64,000 bases of DNA from an uncultured Muribaculaceae bacterium (lineage in GTDB: Bacteria; Bacteroidota; Bacteroidia; Bacteroidales; Muribaculaceae), in NCBI GenBank assembly GCA_947632485.1, contig CANRPJ010000004.1, forward strand, positions 62,001-126,000, read 5' to 3'. The first letter of the stretch is position 1. Every line of letters starts with the position of its first letter. The notes under the pieces were generated by a model. It did not search any database, had not been told where the DNA came from, and saw only the letters and a program-made list of their open reading frames with translations. The translations under genes were made by a program, and so were the position numbers. Below are positions 55,707-64,000 of the stretch, piece by piece.

Positions 55707-56948
55707 ATGACTTATATAAAAGTAAAGTACCGTAGTTCCTCAGTAATAGGAAAAGAGGGAGTGATCTACTATCAGATAATCCACAACAGAGCGATCCGGC
55801 AGGTTGCGACCGGCTACCATATCCGAACAGATGAATGGGACGAAAAGCGCTCGACGGTAGTAACCAATGACGAGAGTCGCAAAGCATGGATTCTCACTGT
55901 GCGCGAAAATATGCGTTGCGACCTGGAACGCATAAACAGGATAATTGCGCGACTTACGAAGAACGTAATTAATTTCACATCTAATGATATAGCGGAAGAG
56001 TTTAAGCTCTATAAGAAGAGATACTCTTTTATACATTATATGGGGGATATAATCAACAATCTTAAACTGAATAATAAGACAGGAACTGCTGAAAACTATC
56101 GGTCGGCTCTCAATAGCTTTATGAGATTTCAGATGCGACTGGAATCAGAATACGGAATGTCGCTAAAAGAAGATATAATGCTTGACTGCATTTCGTCGGA
56201 ACTGATGGAAAGATATGAATCCTGGCAGAAGAAAATAGGGAATGTGCCCAATACGATATCTTTCTATATAAGAATATTCCGCGCGGTTTACATGAGAGCG
56301 GTGGAGGAAGGGATCATTGACGACAAAAAGCCTTTCAAGCGCGTATACACGGGAGTAGACAAAACCGGAAAGCGTGCCTTACCGCTAAAAACGATACGGG
56401 AAATAAAGTCACTTGATCTATCGCTGAGACCTAAACTGGATCATGCAAGAGACATATTTTTCCTCAGCTTCTTTCTACGCGGAATGAGTTTCGTAGATCT
56501 ATGCTTCCTACGAAAAACTGATTTGAAAGCTGGGAAAATCACTTACCGCCGGCGTAAAACCGGGCAGCAGCTTACTATAGCGTGGACAAAAGATATGCAG
56601 CAGATTCTTGACAAATATCCCTCCAACAAGAGTGACTATCTGCTGCCGATAATAACGAAGAATTATAGTAATGAACGATGCGCCTATAAGAACGCCGGCT
56701 ACAGAATAAACCGGAACCTGAAGAAGATTGGGGAGATGGTGGGCGCACCGGATTATGCTGGGTGGAGCCTCTATAACGCGCGCCACTCATGGGCATCATT
56801 AGCCAAGGAAAAGGGTATACCGATAAGCGTGATCAGCGAGGCGTTAGGCCACGACAATGAGAAAACTACACAGATATATCTCGCTTCGCTTGAGAAATCC
56901 GTAATCGATCAGGCAAACGACCTGGTGATCTCCCTGTTAGAATCCTGA
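55707..56948 (+). CDS. Tyrosine-type site-specific recombinase
   Basis: 413 residues. Arm-binding and core-binding N-terminal domains (to about 210) and a catalytic domain with the Arg in FFLRGMSFVDL, Lys in YRRRKTGQQL, YNARHSWAS (Arg-His with Tyr replacing the first His of the usual HxxR), LGHDNEKTTQ and the nucleophile Tyr391 in QIYLA. This is the Bacteroidetes Tsr/invertase or integrase type often found beside polysaccharide loci or phase-variable promoters. No partner transposition genes are visible. Confidence 0.88.
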   Translation: MTYIKVKYRSSSVIGKEGVIYYQIIHNRAIRQVATGYHIRTDEWDEKRSTVVTNDESRKAWILTVRENMRCDLERINRIIARLTKNVINFTSNDIAEEFKLYKKRYSFIHYMGDIINNLKLNNKTGTAENYRSALNSFMRFQMRLESEYGMSLKEDIMLDCISSELMERYESWQKKIGNVPNTISFYIRIFRAVYMRAVEEGIIDDKKPFKRVYTGVDKTGKRALPLKTIREIKSLDLSLRPKLDHARDIFFLSFFLRGMSFVDLCFLRKTDLKAGKITYRRRKTGQQLTIAWTKDMQQILDKYPSNKSDYLLPIITKNYSNERCAYKNAGYRINRNLKKIGEMVGAPDYAGWSLYNARHSWASLAKEKGIPISVISEALGHDNEKTTQIYLASLEKSVIDQANDLVISLLES

Positions 56949-56983
56949 ATGATTAGTTGGTTTACATAAATAAGTTCAAAGTG

Positions 56984-57022
56984 TTATTGGGCTAGGAAAC
57001 TAGTAGTTTCCTAGCCCAATAA
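56984..57022. repeat. Perfect 18-bp inverted repeat between recombinase and polysaccharide genes
   Basis: TTATTGGGCTAGGAAACT (56984-57001), loop AGT, and the exact reverse complement (57005-57022). It could be a two-way terminator for the converging genes, though neither side has a clear T run, or a recombination target. Confidence 0.85.
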
Positions 57023-57126
57023 AATATCAAAATTACTATGAGTCAGCTATTCTACTAAAATATAGAGATATATACTCGATTTCACCTATGCTAATATTTT
57101 GTTTAGTTATCTATTTACAATCCTAT

Positions 57127-58299
57127 TTATTTAGTATTATTATTTATCCTCCCCTCATAGATTTCAAGATACTTTTTTACCATTAAATCTGTGGAAAATT
57201 GAGTAGTGACTCGATTATAAGCCGCTTCGCCCATATCTTTTCTCTTTTGTTTATCTTTAATCAAAGATAACAAGTTGTGAGTGAAGCCTTCAACATCATT
57301 TGGATTGCTTAGCAATCCTGTTTTTTCATTCTCCACTACTTCAGGAATACCTTCAACATTGGTAGATACAGCAGGAAGATGATAAAATCCAGCCTCAAGA
57401 AATATTAATCCAAATGCTTCGTATAAAGATGGTATAGCCAATATGTCATGTGTGGAGTAGAATTTAGACACGTTATTTTGCCAACCAACAAGGATCACAT
57501 TGTCAGATAGGCCATGTTTCTCTATATAATTCTTACAATCATTTAGATACTCTCCGTCTCCCACTATAGTAAAACGTACATTACCATTCTTTTGTAATAT
57601 TTTTTTTGCTGCTTTTAAAAGCATTAAGGGATTTTTTTGTACATCTAAGCGACCCACAAACAATACGCGAACTAAGTCATCATTCTCCTTTTCCCGTTGA
57701 CCTTGTGTTTTAAAATTATTTAAGTCTAAACCGTTGTATATTACCGTAATTTTATTCTTACACCATTTAAAATATCTTGTATAATATCTATTTACAATTA
57801 TAACTTTATTACAGAATAATGTAGCTATCATCTCACAAGCCCAATAGAAAATCCATTTAGGCCGACTGACAAATTTGTGAAACGCTAAACCATGAATAGT
57901 ATGTACTATATATGGAACGTTAGCTAAGGTCGCAGCTATTCTTCCAATGATACCTGGTTTAGTTGAGTTAGTGTGTACGATATCGAACCGTTCCTTTTTA
58001 CATAATTGATAAATTTCCTTAAATGCTTTCCAGTCTTTACTACAAATTTCTCTTTTAAGATTTTTGGAAAAAATTATTTTTGCTCCAGTTGCTTCAAATT
58101 CAGATATACACTCGTTAACATCTCCGACATCGGAATCGACACTAAACATAATATACTTATCATATTTTTCCGGCAGATTTTTGAATATTTCAAGTGATAC
58201 CTTCTGTACACCGGAGAGTTTTGGCAAAACCTGTATATGAAGGATTTTGACCCTTTTATGAGAGTCAATTATTCTCTGTTTGTGTTCTTTTAAGCACAT
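57127..58299 (-). CDS. Glycosyltransferase family 4 protein
   Basis: 390 residues, GT-B fold. N-terminal HIQVLPKLSGVQKVSLE, then VLFVGRLDVQKNPLMLLKAA and the sugar-nucleotide-binding ExxxxxxxE in SLYEAFGLIFLEAG (about 305-318). Retaining, GT4-like; sugar not predictable. Last gene of the polysaccharide run, AT-rich. Follows licD by 7 bp. Confidence 0.9.
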   Translation of the reverse strand: MCLKEHKQRIIDSHKRVKILHIQVLPKLSGVQKVSLEIFKNLPEKYDKYIMFSVDSDVGDVNECISEFEATGAKIIFSKNLKREICSKDWKAFKEIYQLCKKERFDIVHTNSTKPGIIGRIAATLANVPYIVHTIHGLAFHKFVSRPKWIFYWACEMIATLFCNKVIIVNRYYTRYFKWCKNKITVIYNGLDLNNFKTQGQREKENDDLVRVLFVGRLDVQKNPLMLLKAAKKILQKNGNVRFTIVGDGEYLNDCKNYIEKHGLSDNVILVGWQNNVSKFYSTHDILAIPSLYEAFGLIFLEAGFYHLPAVSTNVEGIPEVVENEKTGLLSNPNDVEGFTHNLLSLIKDKQKRKDMGEAAYNRVTTQFSTDLMVKKYLEIYEGRINNNTK

Positions 58300-58306
58300 T
58301 GAATAA

Positions 58307-59248
58307 TTACGTTACTTTACCCGTAAATTTCGGTAGTGAAAATTGATATACAAAATGTCTTTCACGCTTACTTTCTGGAGGAAGTTGCATGTAATTAGCT
58401 CCATATAGTCCACGCAAATAACTATCATAGTCTCTCGGTATGCTAACTTTTCTTCCTTCAAAATCAACTTCAATAGTTTGGAGAAAGACGTTTGTTGGCT
58501 GCAACTCACCGAGATAATGGTTTCGTCCGGTTGGAATAGTAGCATATCCTCCCGGGACACATTTACTTTTTACAAATTTATCAAACATACGCACCCATAT
58601 TCCGTGGGGTAAAACTGACAGAATATGTCCAACCAATTTCTTTCGCTTTACAGACCGTCGAAGCAGAGGATTGGATGCAGCATATGTATCGAATACAGAT
58701 CCAGAAAATTTGTAATATGCCACACAAGTGCCTGCGCTTCGCAAGAAGAATGAAATCATTCCTTTGAATTTCTGTAGAGACCTATTTTTCGGTGCGCCTT
58801 CGATCGGAAAGATATCCAGAAAAATACCCTTAGGAAAAGGAGAATCAGCTGTCATTATCTCAACATCCAAGGAATTGCGAAGATAGATTTTCAAAAAATG
58901 TGTTGGGCCGTCTGAATCTTTACTTGGATATGCGAACTCATATTTTTTCGGATTAAGCATCCCTTTTTCCAGCAAACTTAGAAGAATATCGTAATCCTGA
59001 CGAGGCATCATAAGATCAAGATCATCGTCCCATGGTATAAACCCTTTATGCCGAACTGCACCAAGACAAGAGCCACCACCCAACATTAAGGTCAGACATT
59101 CTTGCTTACATAGATTTGCAAGATCTTCATACATTCCGAGTAATACAGTCCTTAATCCCTTTCGTTCTTCTTCAGTAAGAGGATGTAATACTGATGAATC
59201 ACTTGCCACCTTATTCATCAATCCTTTATCAGAGTAATTAAACTTCAT
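58307..59248 (-). CDS. LicD family phosphotransferase
   Basis: 313 residues. LicD signature LGGGSCLGAVRHKGFIPWDD (about 56-75) with the DDLDLMMPR that follows; nucleotidyltransferase fold. LicD proteins move phosphocholine or other phospho-alditols from CDP carriers onto surface sugars. Stands with an IspD-type cytidylyltransferase and an SDR, which suggests the donor is a CDP-alditol made by those two. Normal length. Confidence 0.88.
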   Translation of the reverse strand: MKFNYSDKGLMNKVASDSSVLHPLTEEERKGLRTVLLGMYEDLANLCKQECLTLMLGGGSCLGAVRHKGFIPWDDDLDLMMPRQDYDILLSLLEKGMLNPKKYEFAYPSKDSDGPTHFLKIYLRNSLDVEIMTADSPFPKGIFLDIFPIEGAPKNRSLQKFKGMISFFLRSAGTCVAYYKFSGSVFDTYAASNPLLRRSVKRKKLVGHILSVLPHGIWVRMFDKFVKSKCVPGGYATIPTGRNHYLGELQPTNVFLQTIEVDFEGRKVSIPRDYDSYLRGLYGANYMQLPPESKRERHFVYQFSLPKFTGKVT

Positions 59249-59310
59249 TGCTACATTTATTCTGAATAATATTGTATAGAAATTATTCGATATAATGACA
59301 AATCAAATAA

Positions 59311-60342
59311 TTAATTCCTGAGCCTATCAATTGTTCTTCTCATCTTTTCCTCCATCGTACCTGATACAATCCAACCTAATGCTTTTATTCTATCCCCTGA
59401 AAATATAGATTTGTGAACTACATTATATCCTTTCCTTTCTTCACTATCTGCATCGCATACTCTAACTTCACAATCCCCTATTGCGCCAACCATTTCTGCA
59501 AGATTACGTATGCTTATATTTGAGCTTTCATCTGCTATATTATATGGCTGTCCCTTTTCTCCTTTAAGTAGAATATACAGTAATGCTGCGACACAATCTA
59601 CGACATAGCACCAGGAGCGAAATTGCTCTCCGGTACTTTTCATGACTATGTCTTCCTTATTGAGGACATTTCTAATAAACTGCGCATAAACCCGATTATC
59701 TGATTCTGAAAAATTCGGACCATAAATATGGCATGGTCTTGCTATCACAATGTCAGCGTTATATTCAGAAGCATATGCTATACAAAGTGTTTCAGCTGCC
59801 CTCTTAGAAGATGGGTAACAGGCACGTACCGTAGCGCAATTTACATATCCGCTATAATCTTCAGTAAAAATACGACCATCTCCTTCTCCGTAAATCTCTC
59901 CAGATGAAACATAAAGAAAGCGTTTCATGCCATGACTAATTCCATATTCAAGCAAGTTGGAGACCCCGTCAATATTTGCTTTTATGACTTCGACAGGATT
60001 ATTAACGAAATAATTTGGACTCGCGTTGCTTGCGGCATGAATGATGTATTGAAAGTTAACTTCGGTCGATAGCGGCTTTGTTACGTCATACTCAATAAAA
60101 TGGAAAGACCTATCGTTTGTGTACTCACGGAATATTTTTTCAGCTCTCTTTATATTTCGACCTGATGCATAAACCTGATAGTCCTTATTAGGATTATTCA
60201 TTAATACATCAACCAGACAATTTCCGATAAGGCCGGTTGCACCCGTAACAAGGATATTACAATCTGATAATTTTTCCCAAGGCAAATCGGCCTTAGATAC
60301 TTGTAGTATATCTTGATTGTATGAAGATATTATTTCAGCCAT
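59311..60342 (-). CDS. NAD-dependent epimerase/dehydratase (extended SDR)
   Basis: 343 residues with NAD-binding GATGLIGNCL (about 33-42), active-site Ser in LYVSSGEIYGEG and YPSSKRAAE (YxxxK, about 176-184). Resembles the SDR that accompanies IspD-type and LicD genes in capsule loci, where it may act on a CDP-linked or phosphorylated sugar. Substrate not established. Overlaps the IspD-type gene by 13 bases. Confidence 0.85.
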   Translation of the reverse strand: MAEIISSYNQDILQVSKADLPWEKLSDCNILVTGATGLIGNCLVDVLMNNPNKDYQVYASGRNIKRAEKIFREYTNDRSFHFIEYDVTKPLSTEVNFQYIIHAASNASPNYFVNNPVEVIKANIDGVSNLLEYGISHGMKRFLYVSSGEIYGEGDGRIFTEDYSGYVNCATVRACYPSSKRAAETLCIAYASEYNADIVIARPCHIYGPNFSESDNRVYAQFIRNVLNKEDIVMKSTGEQFRSWCYVVDCVAALLYILLKGEKGQPYNIADESSNISIRNLAEMVGAIGDCEVRVCDADSEERKGYNVVHKSIFSGDRIKALGWIVSGTMEEKMRRTIDRLRN

Positions 60343-61049
60343 GATTCTTTAGAGGTGTGCATAAGAGCTTTAATCATCTCTAGGTCCTCCACTGTTGTAA
60401 TTTTGATATTCTTCTCAGAACCAGGTACTATATGCATTACCCGGTTAGTGCCAAGTTCAGCTATAAGAGTACAGGATGCAACGGAATCTGTTATCCCTTT
60501 TTCCTTAGCCTCTTCATGCACCTTGATTATATTACTAAGGCGGAAAGTCTGCGGAGTCTGAGTGCGTATCAGCCTGTCTCTGGGTATGCTGCTTGTTGAA
60601 GAAAATCCATCTTCACTCTCAAGAATTGCTTCTCTACATTGTATACCAGTGATAGCATAGCCATATGCTTTACATATTGCTATGTTTGAAGAAATAATCT
60701 CTTGAGAAAGCAGAGGACGAACAGAATCGTGTATCAATACAAGATCTTCATCATCACAACCAGCTTCTTTAAGGCCATATATACCATTGTGGATTGATTC
60801 CATTCCGCTTTTCCCTCCAGGAAAAATCCATTTTAATTTTTTAATATTAAATTGATTAGCATAACTCTGTAGAACCGTTTCCCAGCCTTTGAGACACACT
60901 ACAGCAATCACATCAATATCCGGATGCCTTTCGAAAGCCTGTAACGTAAGGATTATTACCGGAGCTCCGTCAACATGCATAAATTGCTTAGGTATATCCT
61001 GACCCATTCTGTTGCCAGATCCACCTGCAATTATTAAGCCTATATTCAT
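60330..61049 (-). CDS. IspD/TarI-type cytidylyltransferase
   Basis: 239 residues, GT-A-like nucleotidyltransferase fold. N-terminal LIIAGGSGNRMGQDIPKQFM, the DSVRPL (HDSVRP) motif and TQTPQTFRL are all kept. The housekeeping MEP enzyme is usually encoded with core genes; this one stands inside an AT-rich polysaccharide locus next to licD, so it is more likely a TarI-like enzyme making a CDP-alditol. Substrate is inference only. Confidence 0.85.
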   Translation of the reverse strand: MNIGLIIAGGSGNRMGQDIPKQFMHVDGAPVIILTLQAFERHPDIDVIAVVCLKGWETVLQSYANQFNIKKLKWIFPGGKSGMESIHNGIYGLKEAGCDDEDLVLIHDSVRPLLSQEIISSNIAICKAYGYAITGIQCREAILESEDGFSSTSSIPRDRLIRTQTPQTFRLSNIIKVHEEAKEKGITDSVASCTLIAELGTNRVMHIVPGSEKNIKITTVEDLEMIKALMHTSKESWLK

Positions 61050-61091
61050 GATAACATTATATCTTAGGTTTATTATGAAGTCTTTAAAGTT

Positions 61092-61997
61092 CTAACCTTT
61101 AAGTCCCTTCCTATGAATACTTCTCCAAAATCGGAGCTCGTCATAAGAATTTTTTAGTCGCCCTATTATAGAGTTACGTCTTAAATTCCAAGCGAGAGCT
61201 TCATCAAGCAATTTTTGTGATGGTTGTGGTAGTAGGCCACTCATCCTTTCACTCATAACCATAAGTAGCTCACCTCTATGGTTTACAGAACCTGGTTTTA
61301 CTATGTGTCCGAACAATGTGCGTAATGGGCTATGGTGTAAAAGATTGTTAGTAGCATTTCTCCCATGACGACGCCATAATGAGATTATTTCTGGATTATA
61401 GCCCAATACACCCAATAATGAAGCACTCAGAGTAAACCAGACATCATAGATGTAAGCAGACTTGGGCAGCGGCAAGGCAATATTTAGAAATTCCTTTCTA
61501 ATCATCATTGATGCGCCTTGAAATGGATTCATATACCCACAAGCAAATTTAAAAACTTCTATGTTAGTAGTATCTGGAGTCCAGAGGAAATTCCGCGTTT
61601 GAGCCATTGTAAGCTCTGACAAACTATTACCATTTACATCAATAAATTTTGTACCTCCAACTCCGAGCCAGGCACCCGAATCTAACAACTCACTCAACAC
61701 TTTAAGATGATTTGGAAGCCAAATATCGTCTTGATCGCACAAAGCAATATAGACTCCTTCACATAGTCCAATTGCTTTCTGAAAGTTTTTATTGAAACCG
61801 AGATTCTTCTCGTTTACATAAATTTTAATCCTATGATCATTCTTTGCATATCGCTCAAGAATCTCTAACGTATTATCATTTGAGCAATCATCGCAAATTA
61901 TTAGCTCCTCAAATGGTACAGTCTGAGACAACAACGAATCAAGTTGTTCACCTAAATATCTGGCACCATTATAGGTAGCCATTGCGATCGAAATCAT
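61092..61997 (-). CDS. Glycosyltransferase family 2 protein
   Basis: 301 residues, GT-A fold. ISIAMATYNGARYLGEQLDS at the N-terminus, DDCSNDNT and the DQDD metal-binding motif (ALCDQDDIWLP, about 88-98) identify an inverting GT2 enzyme close to rhamnosyltransferase-like members. Starts 12 bp after the EpsG-type gene. AT-rich. Confidence 0.92.
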   Translation of the reverse strand: MISIAMATYNGARYLGEQLDSLLSQTVPFEELIICDDCSNDNTLEILERYAKNDHRIKIYVNEKNLGFNKNFQKAIGLCEGVYIALCDQDDIWLPNHLKVLSELLDSGAWLGVGGTKFIDVNGNSLSELTMAQTRNFLWTPDTTNIEVFKFACGYMNPFQGASMMIRKEFLNIALPLPKSAYIYDVWFTLSASLLGVLGYNPEIISLWRRHGRNATNNLLHHSPLRTLFGHIVKPGSVNHRGELLMVMSERMSGLLPQPSQKLLDEALAWNLRRNSIIGRLKNSYDELRFWRSIHRKGLKG

Positions 61998-62009
61998 TAC
62001 TTGGAATTA

Positions 62010-63191
62010 TCAGCTTATAAGATTCAGTCTTTTTATATAGACCGGATTATTCTCGTCGAATATTGATGTATAAGGAAAATAGCGGACATCATATCCCCCA
62101 GTTGGGTATCCAAATTCTTCTGATGAAGTGTACTGCTTCACAGAATAGAAGGAAAAAGACAAGTACACCACAGCCATAGTTAGGTATAAAGGCTTATTTG
62201 TCTTTATTTTAAGATATTTAAAAATAAAATTTGAAGCGGCGATTGTAAAAATCGGTAATAAATAGATTGCCAGTCGAGTAAGAATATACAATATAGGTTG
62301 TAATGCGGATATTATTAAGTAAAGGAAGCATATTCCACAAAAAATATTGTTATTTCTCTCTTTAATTAACCAGTTTGTAACTATTAATGGCATCGCTATA
62401 TATTTAAATATATTGTAAAAAAGACGACTTAGCGAATAAGATGTGATAACATTACCGTAGTTTTCATTTGACTGATAGGCTTTCATCAAATTAGCGTTAT
62501 CTTCTGAAAAAATATTTACTATGCTAACTATGTCAGCCATATATTTGGCTATAAGTTGCCCCATTATAAATATAAGTAAGGGTATAAGTAGCATCCATCT
62601 TTTCACATTTATAAATGAAAAAAGGTATATAGCAATTAATATCAATATCCCTGTCTTATGAAATATTACACATGGCCATGCTCTAATCAAAAAACCCTTT
62701 CTATTGTCACTAAATAATGAAAAGCATCCCCAAAGCACAAAACTCATTGCTACATCTTGACGTAATATTTCGAAACTCACACCAAAGAAAAATGATATGA
62801 AATAAAGTAATTGGCAAAGAAACGGCGCCTTAGAGTATCTATAAAAGAAAATACAAATAAGAATATTAATAGGTAGAACTGCTATCAGCTTTAGAAAGAA
62901 GAAATCTCCGAAAATTGTTTTTACTAATACCATCAGAACCGTCCACCCAGGTTCAAAACGATAAACATCCCAATAAGCGAACTCAAAGTTAGCAAGTGTG
63001 AACGACTGATTGAAATATCTCATATAGCGTTGAGTATCAATACCCATTCTATATGATAAAACAGCAGTCACTACTAAAAGTAATGAAGTAAAGATGTATA
63101 GAATTTTTTTTTGATTATTCTGAGACTTATGAAAATCACAGAATATTGAAGACAGAATCAATAATACAAGTATGAAAACATAGACTCCCAT
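62010..63191 (-). CDS. EpsG-type polysaccharide polymerase
   Basis: 393 residues with about 10-12 membrane helices. The family segment SYRMGIDTQRYMRYF (about 45-59) is typical of EpsG/Wzy-like O-antigen or capsule polymerases. It would join repeat units in the periplasm. Sits between two GT2 genes. Weakly conserved family, so identification rests on topology and this motif. Confidence 0.85.
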   Translation of the reverse strand: MGVYVFILVLLILSSIFCDFHKSQNNQKKILYIFTSLLLVVTAVLSYRMGIDTQRYMRYFNQSFTLANFEFAYWDVYRFEPGWTVLMVLVKTIFGDFFFLKLIAVLPINILICIFFYRYSKAPFLCQLLYFISFFFGVSFEILRQDVAMSFVLWGCFSLFSDNRKGFLIRAWPCVIFHKTGILILIAIYLFSFINVKRWMLLIPLLIFIMGQLIAKYMADIVSIVNIFSEDNANLMKAYQSNENYGNVITSYSLSRLFYNIFKYIAMPLIVTNWLIKERNNNIFCGICFLYLIISALQPILYILTRLAIYLLPIFTIAASNFIFKYLKIKTNKPLYLTMAVVYLSFSFYSVKQYTSSEEFGYPTGGYDVRYFPYTSIFDENNPVYIKRLNLIS

Positions 63192-63285
63192 AATTGCTCA
63201 GTCTGTACCCTGTATCTCTGAGATAAGGAAAGATAATTTAATAATAGTTATTAGATGAGTATAAATCTATATCAAATAATTGCCA

Positions 63286-64000
63286 TTATTTTAGCTTATG
63301 CCGATAAATGAAATCTATAAGTGGAAACATGCAAAGTCTACTAAGTGTATACTTTACCCTTATCTTCAGATTCTTTTTCGTAATTTTTTTATAGGCATCA
63401 ATGATATGAATCTGCGATTTGTGAACCACGGCGGAGTTAAATAGTAATATGCTTTGATTCTGTTCTAATGCCTTTTGTTCTATTCCTTTGTATTTGTCAT
63501 TAAACCATGTTCTGATATCATGAAAGGATTGTAGAAACACTAATGATTTCTCTATATTCTTAGAGTGCGATGCTGAGTCTTCCAATACCCTGTATACGCC
63601 TGTTATTGTATTTATAAACTTAATTTTGCTTTTAAGAGCAAAATATAGCCATAGCGGATAGTCACCCATTTTCCAATCCTGAATAGAAGGCTGAACGTCG
63701 TTTAAATAATCGATATATAGTTCCCTTCTAAAAACAGTTGTTAAGGTTGGTATAGTATTTTTTTTAAGTAACTCTTCGAATGACGTATATGTGCCACCCC
63801 ACTCATCAATAACTTTACCTGATTTCTGATCTAAACGTTTCACCTTTGTATAGCACATGCCATAATCAGGATGTGATTCTAAGAAATCAACTTGTATTTG
63901 AAGTTTATATGGATCAGTCCAGTAATCATCACCTTCGCATAATGCTATGTACTTTCCACGGGCTCGAGGTAAGTTCCATATAGCACTACCTGAAGGAACT
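63286..64000 (-). CDS. Glycosyltransferase family 2 protein, 5' end outside window
   Basis: At least 238 codons. The frame stays open from the visible ATG at 63858 to the window edge, where it reads LCEGDDYWTDPYKLQIQVDF, the acceptor/metal motif of GT2 enzymes, so the ATG is internal. The C-terminal part (to 63286) is typical of the longer capsule GT2s. Start unknown. Confidence 0.85.
   Translation of the reverse strand, partial: VPSGSAIWNLPRARGKYIALCEGDDYWTDPYKLQIQVDFLESHPDYGMCYTKVKRLDQKSGKVIDEWGGTYTSFEELLKKNTIPTLTTVFRRELYIDYLNDVQPSIQDWKMGDYPLWLYFALKSKIKFINTITGVYRVLEDSASHSKNIEKSLVFLQSFHDIRTWFNDKYKGIEQKALEQNQSILLFNSAVVHKSQIHIIDAYKKITKKNLKIRVKYTLSRLCMFPLIDFIYRHKLK

Overview
The window looks like a chromosomal segment of a Gram-negative Bacteroidales bacterium. 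The evidence is a NuoC-NuoD fusion in a nuoA-B-CD-H order, class II glycyl-tRNA synthetase, DUF3822 next to rsmD, DUF1573 and LemA lipoproteins, N-terminal lipoboxes, and many Bacteroidetes-type promoters (TTTG, 20-21 bp, TAnnTTTG) in place of -35/-10 boxes. A Muribaculaceae-like gut or faecal lineage is plausible, but this is a family-level guess. The core is moderately GC-rich; the last 7 kb is visibly AT-rich.

Layout. 1-2890: start of the complex I operon (nuoA, nuoB, nuoCD, partial nuoH) with a clear promoter. 2897-9089: a four-gene minus-strand operon (porin, imelysin lipoprotein, two-CXXCH DUF1111 lipoprotein, fused CcsB-CcsA), which pairs a c-type cytochrome with a heme-attachment protein. 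9251-11435: L-serine dehydratase and RNase Z. 11422-19022: an envelope-stress-like operon (ECF sigma factor, a three-copy hairpin/mini-ORF repeat, a membrane protein, a Spy/CpxP-like protein and a giant alpha-2-macroglobulin). 19181-23331: dnaJ, grpE, ispE and a MATE exporter. 23400-26027: DUF3822, rsmD, ribBA. 26029-30800: DUF1460, HAD phosphatase, gmd, fcl and asparaginase.

30886-32385 is a 1.5 kb non-coding island of ordered repeats: 10-bp AATC-phased blocks, nine copies of a ~76-bp hairpin unit, and three copies of a longer palindrome-rich unit. It ends at a textbook promoter followed only by an ORF remnant. After it come manA and valS, tcdA with an ABC ATPase and a lipoprotein, a DUF4143 ATPase, and a minus-strand operon of two DUF1573 proteins, MeaB, a flippase-like membrane protein and a small membrane protein. 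44024-49171 holds a TPR/HTH lipoprotein regulator and an outer-membrane beta-barrel protein, separated by a second palindrome island (45940-46790) that contains a degenerate inverted copy of a unit from the first island and starts beside another orphan promoter. 49378-55594 is a plus-strand housekeeping and envelope run (glyS, lemA, FKBP lipoprotein, DPP-IV-like peptidase, cyclophilin lipoprotein, terminator).

55707-64000 is a surface-polysaccharide locus: a tyrosine recombinase, a perfect 18-bp inverted repeat, then minus-strand glycosyltransferases, LicD, an SDR epimerase, an IspD-type cytidylyltransferase and an EpsG-type polymerase, running off the end of the window. The strongest candidates for something undescribed are the hairpin/mini-ORF repeats inside the ECF operon and the two repeat islands with orphan promoters.
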